NCBI GenBank assembly: GCA_012845835.1
Contig: JABAKD010000006.1
Span: 744,001-808,000 of the forward strand
Source of the DNA: Undaria pinnatifida
Taxonomy: Eukaryota; Sar; Phaeophyceae; Laminariales; Alariaceae
Length of the DNA: 64,000 nt
Reading direction: 5' to 3'
A program made the translations under genes and the position numbers. Shown here piece by piece: positions 36,865 through 48,200 of this stretch; the first letter of the stretch is position 1; every line of letters starts with the position of its first letter. The notes beneath the pieces were generated by a model. That model saw only the letters and a program-made list of their open reading frames with translations, was not told the DNA's origin and did no database searches.

Positions 36865-37195
36865 GAGACTGTTGTTCTATTGTTTTCGTCTCAATCAATG
36901 GCTCAATCTGAGTGGTATTCTTCAATATATATAGACTATATGATTTGAGGCAAACGAAGGCCACGGTTAAGTGAGCCTGTAAGAGCAGAGAGCTCCAGCA
37001 GAGAAGATGTTGTTCGGCGACCCCAGGCCGATACGTTGATTGATGATTAATTTGCTCAGCAGATGAGAGCTGATGGTGAGCAAAAAGGAGTGAGCACATG
37101 TGGGCGATGCACACCTGCTCCTCTATTGTTTCCGTCTCCATCAATGGTTCAATCCGAGTGATATTCCTCAAAATAGATAGGGTATGGAGGGGGCA
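36865..37195. repeat. Direct duplication of a ~75-base segment, 240 bases apart
   Basis: CTATTGTTTTCGTCTCAATC, AATGGCTCAATCTGAGTGG, TATTCTTCAA at 36,878 and CTATTGTTTCCGTCTCCATC, AATGGTTCAATCCGAGTGA, TATTCCTCAA at 37,121. Confidence 0.7.
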
Positions 37196-37859
37196 TAGAT
37201 AGATTGTTACCTCCTGGCTAGATGGGAAAACTAGGACTGCCATTCCATTTTTTGTTCGGGTCGTGCTGACTAATCTAAAACGCTTCAGTGATGCATACTT
37301 CTGGTTGCCATTAGAAAATGTATGTGGGCTTACAGCAATAGTGTTAGATGCGCGCGTAAGGTGCATAACGACCACAAAAAAGTGGCACGATGAAATTCAA
37401 GACATGCGCAACGACATAGTCAACCGAGAGACCAAAACTCGAGCAAGACGACTGACCATCCGTTCAGCCTCAAAACATTTCGATTTTTTTACTACACTAG
37501 AAATCGTCGCAAGCTCGGCGAATGCTCACCATTCCGTACAAATCAAATCTCCAAACTTCGGGAAACGGTGTAAAGTCGCGTGTTCTATCTTAAACGTGTT
37601 ACTGCGCTCTCTGCCGACCATATTTCAATCGGAAAAGTAACCATTCCTATTGTTTTCTGTTTCTCTACAAGGAACGTGTGTGGTTAGCTTGTCAATAAAG
37701 AAAACGTACACAGCATACGCACTACTACCTGCGTTGTTTAGCCACCTCAAAAAAAAAAAAATCACCCTAATATGTCCGCTGCAGCAGAAGAACACGGAAA
37801 GACCCAGTACACAGTAGTCAGATAACATGGCCAATAGCCGAGCGAGGAAGAAGCCCAAA

Positions 37860-38520
37860 TGAAAAAAAACAAGAGAGCGGCTCTGAAAAAGCAAAAAACT
37901 AGCGATGAGCTCGTCGCTAAGACGGGAAGATCGTTCGCCGATAAGGGGGTGGTCAGGCGCGCTGCGCTGAGATTTCCACGCAGCGTTGCAGCGTCTGAGC
38001 AACGACGTGACGTGAGCCCGTGTCGCGGCCGTTGCTCGATGCGCCGCTGAGGAAGTCGAAGCTCGACGATCAGCCGAAACATTCGCCGAACAGCACAAAC
38101 AATCATCGGAAAGATTCGAGCTGTAGAGAAATGATGTGGCAGTCGAATTGGCGGACGAATTGTATCGGAGGAAAAATGCCGGAGCGGACACGCGCGAAGC
38201 CCATGCGGCACTGGAAGCCGAGGTGGAGGGAGGAAATAGAGCCGAGTTTACTATCATAGTCCTGTATTGCCGCCAAGTCGTGTTGGCAACATCCGTCCGG
38301 CTCGTGTTATACCAGACGATGCCAAGCAAACCAATCAGGTGCTGCCATGGCCATTTGTGCCAAGCACCGTTCCCGAGAGGTCCCACGAAAAACGGATTAT
38401 CCATGCCCGCGTTCACGGAGAGGTGGAGGACATGCAACAGGCAGCGGATGCGGAACGCATGTATGATGCGAGAAGGAGGTACCAGGATATCTGCGGCATC
38501 GTCCATCCTTCGCTGCTGTT
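37860..38520 (+). pseudogene. Decayed coiled-coil gene, stops and frameshift
   Basis: The plus strand reads ARVAAVARCAAEEVEARRSA, AETFAEQHKQSSERFEL, then a TAG, then DVAVELADELYRRKNAGADT and REAHAALEAEVEGGNRAE. After a frame change it reads EDMQQAADAERMYDARRRYQ then DICGIVHP. At least two stops and one frameshift break it. The Ala/Glu/Arg-rich helices resemble retroelement gag or coiled-coil proteins; the family is not recognised. The long minus-strand frame over the same bases is a shadow. Confidence 0.5.
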
Positions 38521-39230
38521 CTTACTGCTGCTGCTGTTACTGCTGCTAGCAGCTGCTGTTGCTGCTTATCGCAAGCATTCGTTCTTCCTTGTTCCTGTTA
38601 ATAACCAGATATATTCGTTGTCTCCTCTCGCCCATTATCAGTTAATCTACTGGCTGACGGAATTATCACGATGACTTTTTCGTTTTGGGCTGCTGATATT
38701 TTGGCTTTCGGTGACATCTGTTGTATTTCGACTTGGTCGTGATTGGTTCAAGTTTTGGATTCCATTTGGACTCGGAACGGCGTAGGGACACTTTTATTGC
38801 TGGTACCGGCTATACAACACAACCTTCCGCGCTCTGCTAACTGTGACGAAATCTTGTTTTTGAGTAGCAAATTATTTTTTTGGTTTGATGTTAAAAATCA
38901 GGGTGGGTCGATGTGGTAAGACACCATAAGTCATTTGATACGTTGAGAAACATTAATCAAAAGGTCACAACGTTCAAGTTGATAATTAAGAGTGGAATCG
39001 ATCCGTGGAAGATGTTAAGTCACGTACTACATACGACATATACCACGAGTAACTGGCATTGGAGTTGATCTTCGCTCGTCGTTGTCATAAGATTGTGGAA
39101 TACTTCGAAGTAGAATAAAAAGAGCCTATCTGGGTTGCGGAAGTATTCACGGGTGGTCGTAGGAGGTGGAAAGAAAGGTCGTCATTGTATATATTACCTA
39201 GAACTGTTGAATGGTCGTCATGGTATACCT
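38521..39230. other. CTGCTG tract then featureless AT-rich DNA
   Basis: A GCTGCTG/TTACTG tract (38,508-38,565), then no repeat family or open frame of interest. Confidence 0.5.
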
Positions 39231-39239
39231 GTGTTAAGG

Positions 39240-39553
39240 AATTAGTGGGGTATTAGTCCGTTTGACCACTTGCAAAGGGTTAACCAATAGCTTTCCCAAA
39301 CTAAGCCTTATAACACTCTTCCCCCCTGAAACGGCGGGGTAACAAGTCGGCCGGATATACGGACGGACCTGCCAACATCCAAGCGGTTTCATTTCCTGGG
39401 GATACCGGGGAGAGTATTTTTTTATAAGTTCGACATGGGGACAAAAAATCTGAAAAAGTTTGTTATTGTGGATGGTGGGATTCGAACCCACGACCCAAAA
39501 AAAACATGGTCTGTCGACGACGCCATTTTGTCAAGCAATTAGTGGGGTATTAG
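39240..39553 (-). mobile_element. SINE-2: tRNA-like element with a 17-base target duplication
   Basis: AATTAGTGGGGTATTAG occurs perfectly at 39,240-39,256 and 39,537-39,553. The 280 bases between, read on the minus strand, start with a tRNA-like head: TGGCGTCGTCGAC (A-box-like) and GTGGGTTCGAATCCCAC (T-arm with B box). A body unrelated to tRNA ends ...TTTGCAAGTGGTCAAACGGA. The acceptor stem is not complementary, so this is not a working tRNA. The intact duplication suggests a fairly young insertion. Confidence 0.85.
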
Positions 39554-40369
39554 ACCCACTATTATTATTATGGAAAATTTTGAGCGATTATTTCTGGCGA
39601 TTATTTTTGTAGTTTTGAGGCTCCAGAAATAACTGCATCAGAAATAAGGGGCGTCCATCATGGCTTCTGATTTTTGGAAAGTGGTTTTATTTTGAATTGG
39701 TAGGTCTTGTTTTGCCGTTTGCCTTTATTTTTGAAATCTGGCACGTACACTGTCGCCGGCGACGTTAGGTCACCACCGCCTCTGCTGCGGTCTCTTCTGC
39801 TGCGCTGCTGCTGTGGTGCTGGTGTGGTGTGCCTGTGGTGGTTTCGATGGTGATGGTGCTGCTGCTGTCGCGTTTGTGTGAGGATGAAGCTCTGTCTCGC
39901 ACACAACAAGCGCTGTATGCTGTCGTAGGTGTGTTTGTGATTCTTTGTTGTGGGTGATGCGTGACGTGTACAGCAGACAAGTATCATACCAGGTAAAGAC
40001 GGACAATCAGCGCGGACACTGGATGTGCTGAGTGTCATGGATGCATCTGGGTACAATCAACGCTTAACCTTATCTCGTACAGGGTGTAGGTGTTGGATTG
40101 CAAGTGGTGAACGTGGAGTTTCTACAACTAACTACAAACGTATTTTCGCCCGCACAACAAGATGTTGTGTATAGTATAGTATAGTAGTAGTGCAAAAGGT
40201 ACAACGCAACATCCTCAACGTTGTTTGCTCGGGCATTATTTCATCTTGTAGCCTTGACGCATTTACATCATCATGCAAACGTTATTTACCTTGTCGGCAC
40301 CTTCCGGTAAAAAAGGGGGGGGGGGGGTCCATCCACCTGTCTCCTGTATTGGCTGCCATAAACGGCTGG
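39554..40369. other. Spacer with CTG/GTGGTG-rich patch and G run
   Basis: Low-complexity CTGCTGTGGTGCTGGTG at 39,800-39,870, a TATAGTATAGTATAG patch near 40,170 and a G run at 40,315-40,327. No gene supported. Confidence 0.5.
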
Positions 40370-41670
40370 TGTTAAGATACGGCCTCGAAAGGCCCATAAT
40401 TATCCGTATTGAGATAACTTGGATGGGTTTCGTATGATAAGGTTGGCGTTTTATATTCGGGATAGTCAGGAAATAGATCGGAGGCACGTGCCTCCGATCT
40501 CAGAAGCCATCCGGGGCTCTGGTGGAATCGAATAAATAAAGCTACGTCCCTTCGACGGCTAAGAACGTGAGTGCTCTCCGAGGACCTGCTCAATTGGCAG
40601 ACCTGCAGGGGGCACTCTGTGTCCCCGCCACCACCCTTACATTATGGCATCGTCGGCAGCACATGGTCTGCGACACCTATTAAGGGAAGCACCTGTCGTC
40701 CTCAAGCAACAAAGTGTTTCTGCCCCGAAAGAAAGTCCGGCTGCGGCAGTATGTCGACAAAGCAGTGTCCTGTGAGAGCAGGGAAACCGTCACTGCGCAC
40801 CAAGTTGACCGCGAGCAGTTGGGGCTCGTCCGACAAGGTAACACCTGTAGTGCGGTCCTAGCGAAGGTGGAAAGCACCGTTCGAAGCTGCGGGGTCGACG
40901 GCATAAGACGCTACACCTGTTGTGGCGTGGTGGGACAACGCCAGCTCGCCCAAAACCCGATTATGGAGGGGACGAGGAGGCAGGGCGCGGTATACGAACG
41001 GGTGTTGAAGCGCATCCAGCTGTCGCTATGATGGCAATACAGGTCCATAGTGCCTTTTCCGTGGTTGGTTTGCCGTAGAGCCTTTCCTGCCCCCCCCCCG
41101 CCAAACCGGTGGTATGCGGCAAGTTGTAGAGCCTTTTCTGCCCCCCCCCTGCGACACCGGCGGTACGCGGCAGGTTTTTGATGGGTGGCTTTTGCCTCGT
41201 TGTAGGGTCTGCGTTTCCTTCAATTTATTTCTTCGCGTGTTCCTGGCTCCATAGCCAGACCGTTAGAGGTGTGGGAGTGGGTTTTGAGGAGCCGCATCTT
41301 CGACTCATGGTCTAGCTCGTAGAACCGGGGTTTCCTCGAATCTCCAATGTTTCTGCATATATATATATGCGGCTCATCATGGTGGGCTAGTGTTAAGATA
41401 CGTCCTCGAAAGGCCTGTAATTATCCGTATTGACATGATTTGGATGGGTTTCGTATGGTAAGGTTGGCGTTTTATATTTGGGATAGTCCCGGATAGTCAG
41501 AGAATAGATCGGAGAGGCACGTGCCTCCGATCTCAGAAGCCATCCGGAGCTCTGGTGGAATCGAATAAAGCTACGCCTCTTCAAAGGCTAAGTCATTGAG
41601 TACTCTCCGAGGACCTGCTCGATTGGCAGACCTGCAGGGGGCACTCTGTGTCCCCGCCAATACCCTTGCA
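40370..41670. mobile_element. Non-autonomous LTR retroelement (1.3 kb)
   Basis: Direct repeats 40,370-40,641 and 41,391-41,670 start TGTTAAGATACG and end CCCTTACA / CCCTTGCA. They share TCCGTATTGA, GATGGGTTTCGTATG, AGATCGGAG...GCACGTGCCTCC and TCCGAGGACCTGCTC. CTGG flanks both sides (40,366-40,369 and 41,671-41,674), a 4-base target duplication. About 750 bases of interior hold one open frame of about 105 codons (MFLPRKKVRLRQYVDKAV...) with no protease, RT or integrase motifs. Likely a TRIM-like element. Confidence 0.75.
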
Positions 41671-41674
41671 CTGG

Positions 41675-42361
41675 GTAGTAAACTCGTAGGGATTACTTGG
41701 TTGAAGAAAAACGTGATTTTAATCAAAGAGTCTAGATCTATAGTCTATCAAAATATGCAAGATGGCTTCAAAAATCGTGATTCCAAAAAAAGATTTTCTA
41801 ACAATTACCAGGTAATTATTATTAATAACAGTATTACTAATGATGCCCTCCGACAGTACAATATTATAGATATAGCGTAGATGCCGTTCCGATGTACTGT
41901 AAATCGAATATATCCTTCCGTCAAGCAGTAGTATATCTACTAGTCTATATGACCCTGTGCCAAAAATAACAATTTCCCACTTTCCCTTCCCCACATAGAC
42001 TATATACAGTCTACCATTGTAGCTACTACTACTAACGATTCTAGTGTATAGACTAGTCTTTCCTATTCTTCATCAAAATTCCATCCTCAGTTCATTGATT
42101 GGCGGCAATCCTCCGGGTTTCCTCCCTTCCCCTCGCGGCCTGGCGGTTCCTCAAGGACAACGTAATTCAATAATCCACGCCTACCTGCTGCACTCGGCCC
42201 AAGATCGCGACCTGAGTAATTTTGACCATAATAGACTAAGCGATTGTCTTGTTTTTGGGCTTGTCGGGGTGTTTTACTTGCCTGCCGGGTTACTTCCGAG
42301 GTCGGTGGCTATTTGTTTTCGCTTTAGTGTTTTCAAGAAGACGTTGTGTCGCCCTTTCCAG
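41675..42361. other. AT-rich spacer
   Basis: CTATAGTCTATC/TAGTCTATATG words near 41,735 and 41,930-42,060 give weak inverted symmetry. No gene recognised until the acceptor at 42,361. Confidence 0.4.
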
Positions 42362-42606
42362 CCTCCGGCGCCCCCGGAACCCCACGCCAACCACATCCAC
42401 ATCCATCCCGCGAGGGGGAACCTTGCATCGAATACGAGATTGATTCAGAAAGGGTGATTTTAGTCCTATCTATCTATGCGAAATTTGCCCAGACAAATAA
42501 TAGCTTCGAGTTGTTGCTCGGGTGGGGAGACCGGCGAAGAAAACACTCTGAGGAATGGGCACATGCTCTTCTTGACGCTGCTAGCATGAAAGCCACACAT
42601 GAATGA
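42362..42606 (+). CDS. Plausible plus-strand terminal exon, family unknown
   Basis: After acceptor CGCCCTTTCCAG, 2 bases and 81 codons (with stop) read ...EGEPCIEYEIDSERVILVLS, IYAKFAQTNNSFELLLGWGD and RRRKHSEEWAHALLDAASM, ending TGA. Balanced composition with several Trp and acidic/basic pairs suggests real coding. The end vaguely recalls a PH-type closing helix (EEWAHALL). No upstream exon on this strand is recognised between 38.5 and 42.3 kb. Confidence 0.4.
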
Positions 42607-44961
42607 ACGAGGCTTGCTGGCGTTACGGCCATGAACTGCGGTTGTTGTTCTTTTATGTAGACTGCGCGCGGGGTGACAAGAGGCAGCGAACTCTTTCCTA
42701 AGAGCCGTTTCTTTGTCGATGTGAGGTATTCACAGATACAGGGCATATATATCATGATATACCCTTCAATCACACGGCACCAGCACCACAAGACAGCATC
42801 GCGCCGACACCAGAAACGCGGCGGGATTATTACCTACTTGGAACGGGAACAAGAGCTGAAGCGAAACGTCAAATTAAGATTCCACGTCAGCACCCGAAAG
42901 GGACAACAACACGAAAGATAATTTTAACCCCCTTAGGAAGCAGAATGTGCGCGGGGTGAAAGAGACCGCGCGCTGTTTCTCATGATTTTTTTACATCGAT
43001 ATTGTCAAGCCCGTGCCGTCATTCGAGCGAATCAGCTGCGATATGTCGATACAGCAGAGTTTCCTCTATAGAGCCGGTCGAGTAGTGCTGGGTTACCCGC
43101 TACAGTGCCTGCGTATTAATGGCCAAGGGGTTGCGGAGGTATTATTCGTGCCCTCCTTGTGACGCTTGTGACACCATCGGGCACGGCAGCAGAGTAAAAA
43201 CGAAGATAAAACAACATCATCGCCCAAAACGGCCATTTTTTTAACCACATTAACAAATTCTGCCGGAAAATAGCCACACACACATACATACATGTCTGTC
43301 AAACAGCAACATACACCTAACGAGACAGCGACGCTCAAGAGATGCACGGCCACGACAGCTTTTCCTCCCTCGTCTCCACCGCGCTCATCTAAACGGTGCG
43401 CCCAACACACATTTTGGTTGGCACGCATCCAGGGGCATACGAGAAAAAGAAAAAACGGAACCACACTGGGAGGGGGGGGGGGGTGGACGGGGGGGGGGGG
43501 GCTACGACAGAGGCGCACCACAATTTTTTCCAATACTACCCCTCAATTTTGGGAGCTTAGGACCTCCCCCAAAAACCGCTTTGTTGGAGAAAAATAAAAC
43601 CGAGAGGTACCGGATGAAAAATCCCACGGCCTGGGTAGGCACACAACGAGAATCTTGCAAAACAAAAGTGGCCTATTATTTTTTTTGTTTTTCGGGCGAT
43701 TTTGGGTTAAGGAGCCGGAAAAACAAAAACAACAACAACAGCAGCCGAAAAGTGCCCCCTCTATCGTAGAATGCGTCGGTGAAAAACGTTTTCTGTACCG
43801 GTGTGATGTAACCTCGTAGCACAATGTCGGCGCAAACGGCACCAACAAACGCCCGAAAGCAACCACTCCATGACACCGGGTAGCTACGGGCACGATATCC
43901 CTTTCCTAGCGTGGGTGGATGTCCCTGCGGCATATGGCGTACATGCGACACCCCGAGACACCCACAGCACCACGCCCTACGCCCCTGAACTCAGCAGGAG
44001 CCCAGGTTCCAGCATCGCTGCACACCCGGTTCGGTAGATGAACCCGAATCAATGAGAGAAACAGTGATATAATATGCACGTCTTAGTCGGCGACGGATCC
44101 AGGTTTCCAGAATATGTCGGTTACATGTTGCGCTTCAAGTGACAGCATGCAAGCCTACGCACCTGTAAGAAATCCGTGCCTATGCCAGTATATCCCTAAC
44201 ACGCCACACGCCCAATCCAAAAGCGAGGATGCCATAGACTTGACAATACACCCAGTATACGGCAGACAGCATGACAAAGACGGTGCTGGAAACAAAATAT
44301 CTCGGGACCTTGGGGAAGTCGAGCAAGATGCGCAGGTATCATATCGACAACAGAAAATAGAAGCCGGGCACCAGGCAGCAGACACCTCTACAGGACGCAC
44401 GTGCGGGAAGTTATTATGGCTTATTAAAATGAATACCAAATTGTCCTTACGTTCTTGTCCAGAGTTGTAGATAGTATCCACGTTACAAAAAAATATACAT
44501 TGATTCCAATAGGGGCTGGTGCGCCTCAAAAATTAACTATGGGTTCGAATCGCGTCCCCGGCGGCACCAAAGTCAACACCATGGAAAAAAACGAGACAAA
44601 ACCGCTGTCCCTTCAAACTCCAGACTCCAGACAGTGGGAAACATCGAATTAACAAATCAACCAACCAACAAATCAACCAACCGACCAACCAACCAATCAA
44701 TCAACCAACAAAACAAATCAACCAAACACGACAGGACTGAGATCCACGGCAGGATCTATTGCAACCCTTCCCAGTATATATAGAAACCCCTCCACTCTGT
44801 CCAACAATGACCCGTGTTTGCCCTGTATTTCTTACACACAACATCTGGCACAAACAACACAACTCTCGCCTTATAGAACCTCCCCCGCCACGTATGGCAC
44901 CTCTCAATCAATTGCGCCCAAATCGGGCTCTACGTGCACTAAGACCCAAGGAGAGTCGTCC
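42607..44961. other. Spacer between gene 2 and the plus-strand exon
   Basis: GCGCGGGGTGA blocks near 42,668 and 42,952 form a short direct repeat. G runs occur at 43,470-43,500. 44,648-44,715 is an AACCAACCAATCAA tract. Frames here lack convincing splice signals. Confidence 0.45.
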
Positions 44962-45124
44962 AAACGCGGCGCAACTGATACTTCTTCCAGGAGATGCGGC
45001 GCAACCGCTACTTCTTGGAGATGCGGCGCAACCTCTACAACGTGGAGATGCGGCGGAACCGCTACTTCTTGGTGATGCGGCGCAAATTCTACTTGTTGAA
45101 GATGCGGCGCAACTGCTACTTCTT
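44962..45124 (-). repeat. 27-base tandem repeat beginning at gene 2 stop codon
   Basis: About six units of the type AAGAAGTAGCGGTTGCGCCG followed by CATCTCC run downstream of the stop on the minus strand. The first unit contains the stop codon itself, and most others keep a TAG at the same place. The array lies in the presumed 3' untranslated region. Confidence 0.75.
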
Positions 45125-45223
45125 CGAGGGGTCGTTCTTCTTCGAAGCGGCAGCGGCTACGTCGTCCATCGCTTCCCCGAAAGCTTGGCTCGCCCTGGTT
45201 GTCAAATGATGCTCCCTGTCGAT
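45116..45223 (-). CDS. Gene 2 exon 4: last helix and stop
   Basis: Acceptor TTTCCGCACGACAG, 35 codons and TAG. IDREHHLTTRASQAFGEAMD then a Lys-rich end (SKKNDPSKK). The stop falls within a sequence that is repeated six times downstream as a 27-base unit. Confidence 0.75.
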   Translation of the reverse strand: MDREHHLTTRASQAFGEAMDDVAAAASKKNDPSKK

Positions 45224-48200
45224 CTGTCGTGCGGAAACGAAGAGCTATAAAATAAGAAATTTAAGAAATTTAAGAAAGGACGGCGGTGACACAGGGTAGA
45301 AAAAAACAACAGGCGAAACGGGCGACGTCAAAATCCCGTAGCAAAATAAGCAAGATGTTAGTAAACGGGCGGTGGTAAGCGTCCAATGGTGTTCCAGGTC
45401 GATCTGTCGTGTCGTAACAAAGAACTGGAGAAAAATAAACCAAACGGCCGGCGGTGAGAGATTCGGTAAGTAATAAGAAAAAAGAAAAAATGGGCGGCGG
45501 TGAGAGACAGTATGAAACCACAAAATTAACAAAATTACGAAACAAGAGGCAAGACAAAGTAGGCATGGGTCAACAGTCAAACTATTGTGGGAGCCGGGGT
45601 TCGCTGGTGCTTCGCCGTTGCCCTGTACGGCGGATAGCACTGCACAATAACCACCGACCTAGGAGGCGGTTAGCGCTCACTGGTACTGCGAACAGTTGTA
45701 TTAAAAAGCTTGTACACCTCGGAAATATGATATAGATCATACAGATCATACATAATATATAGATCATACAGATCATATAGATCATACAGATCATGTAGAT
45801 CATACAGATCATGCTGATCATACAGATCATATAGACCATACACATCACATAGATCATATACAGATCATATACAGATCGCATAGATCGTCTACATTATTTC
45901 TTATCAAAGCTGCCGTTGTGAGAGGTTGTGCAGGATCTGTACATGTAGAACTACAGATCCACGCCTGGAATCGTTTGATAGATCACGCAGATCGCACGGC
46001 TCCCATCCGGCAATACTACCTAGACCATATAGATATTCCCCTGAAATATTTAGATAATCAAGTGGGAGCCGATGGTTTGCCCAACGTGTGAAAGTTTGTA
46101 AGTTGGGCAGGGGTTGGGCTATGCCCACATTTACCAACTAATTTTCGGCGGTTATGGTGTATATCGAACAAATCTTAGGCCTGTTTGGCTGGAGCCCACT
46201 TTAGCCTTTACGGCTTCTCTCCCATTTCAGGGCGAAATTACTTGAAATTGGAGTTACTGTAGACACGGGCGTCCTCCTCCACAGGGGGCAGAATAAAAAA
46301 TAACCTCAAATTCTTATAAAAAAAAGGTAAGGATCCCTATATTGACCAGGGATGCGTGTTACGGCTAAAAAAAGTGTGAACGTCGGGCGTTAGCGTCAAC
46401 ATGGCCAAATGTGCAAGCGTCGCTCGCAAAAGTTCAACCGCAAAACCTGGCAAGGCGTTAAATCCGGGGACGGATTCAGATCCATCCCCGTCCTATTTTA
46501 GTTTATTTTTTTGCGTGTGGGCTGCTTACTTACTGTGTCATCCATAGAGCAATCATGAAGGGGCCTGAACACAATATTGAGGTTTGTTCCTCCGGGATCA
46601 TTTAGAAAAAAACGCGAACGTCATTTTTCTTGCAAAAGTCCTCTCAACATGCGAACGCGAACGAACGTGTAACGCGTAACACGCACCCCTGATACTGGCA
46701 TTAGTATTAGTAATAGCATTAGTGTTCTTACTAGTGTTATTACCAGTGTTATTACCAGTGTTATTACTAGCGTTATTACTAGTGTTAATACTAGTGTTAA
46801 AAAAGAGCCTTGCCACAATAGAAGTGTATCGTGTTTTTCTGGTGTTCCTCGGTTCTGGACGTCAATTCCTCATCCACAATCTAACCGGTTTAAAAAAACG
46901 AAAAATGCCACCCGATAAAAAATCCCAAGTGCAAGTGTGTTCTTCACATCAAACTGATCATGTTATCACCCATCACCCATCTACATACAGCCCAACCAGT
47001 GTCCTCCCGTGCCGATACCTCGTAGAGAGACGAGCTCTATCATGACTACTACTGTGGTCACAAACTGCGAGACAGAGACACACATTGCAAATACAGAAAG
47101 GTGATTTGGCCAAGCAATGCCAACCGCATTGACCACGCGGGCAAAAAAAAAATATGCAAGCCAGCGCTAGGCTATTTGCAACAAAAACGGGAGGAAAAAA
47201 AAAGGGGAGACAAGGAAAACGATAACAAGTATGCAGAAAAAACAAACGGCCTAGGTATAAAACGAAAACTACAACAAAGTAAAACCACAACGGTAGTCCA
47301 GCGATACCGGAATTTTTCTCAGCTGATGACGCCTATGCTTCAGGAAAAAACCAAAACGTGCTACATGACCCCTACATGACCCTTCTCGCACGAAGCAGGC
47401 GTTTCTTTTGCAGACTGCACAACTCGGTACGGTTGGTCAACACGCGCACCTCTTTCGCTCGGATCCATGCCCTCGCCGCCCCCGCCTTCGCTTTGTCGAC
47501 CACCTTGTGCTCCTCGTCCACCTCCTTCGCCTTCTCGTAAGTTCCCTGCGCAGCTTCCTTCACCTGCATATGAACCAAAAAACAAAAAAAAGAAGCTTGA
47601 AACCGGTGGGCTCGCCCGGTTGCCGCGCGCTACAATCACGAAAAAAAAAGTAAACGACAGCTGCTGGCTCAAATAGCCCAATAACTGAAGGTTGTAGCAT
47701 ACCATCTACCTGGTAGAGGATAGCGGTGGCAATTTTTGCCTCGCTTTCTCCTTTGCCCCGTGCACGGCTTCCTTTGTCTGATCATGGACCAACAACCAAG
47801 AAGAAATATACCTGGTATATCGTAAAGTAAAACGCTTACCAGGTACCAGGGTAGTAAACACTTCACACCTAAGAGACCAAGGGGTACAGCACAGGGGAGC
47901 ACACAAAGAGAGAAAATGTAGCCACAATCCTAGCTGTGTCACAAAAAAAAAGACATCAGGGGGTTGTAATTTTCGTGCGAATCGAGAAAAGGGCGTTGTC
48001 TATTCAATTTTGTCTTCACTTGGTTCCAATCCCCTCCCCCTTATCTGGCTCCACAAAACAAGAAGTGGGTACTGCAAGGTTTTCTATTTTAGCGCTACCA
48101 TGGTTATCATAGCAACCAAAAAACATGACAAATTTGACGCGTGCGGTTATATTCATACGATATGATAGGGGGCATTCCGCTTTCTCGCACAAGGGACCTG

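Noticed and set aside
37625-38506. 293-codon minus-strand open frame
   Set aside because: It lies antisense to a readable, though broken, plus-strand helical protein. Its composition (Ser/Ala/Cys-rich) fits a shadow frame.
39470-39545. tRNA gene on the minus strand
   Set aside because: The T-arm is perfect, but there is no matching acceptor stem or proper D and anticodon arms. It is the head of a SINE flanked by a target duplication.
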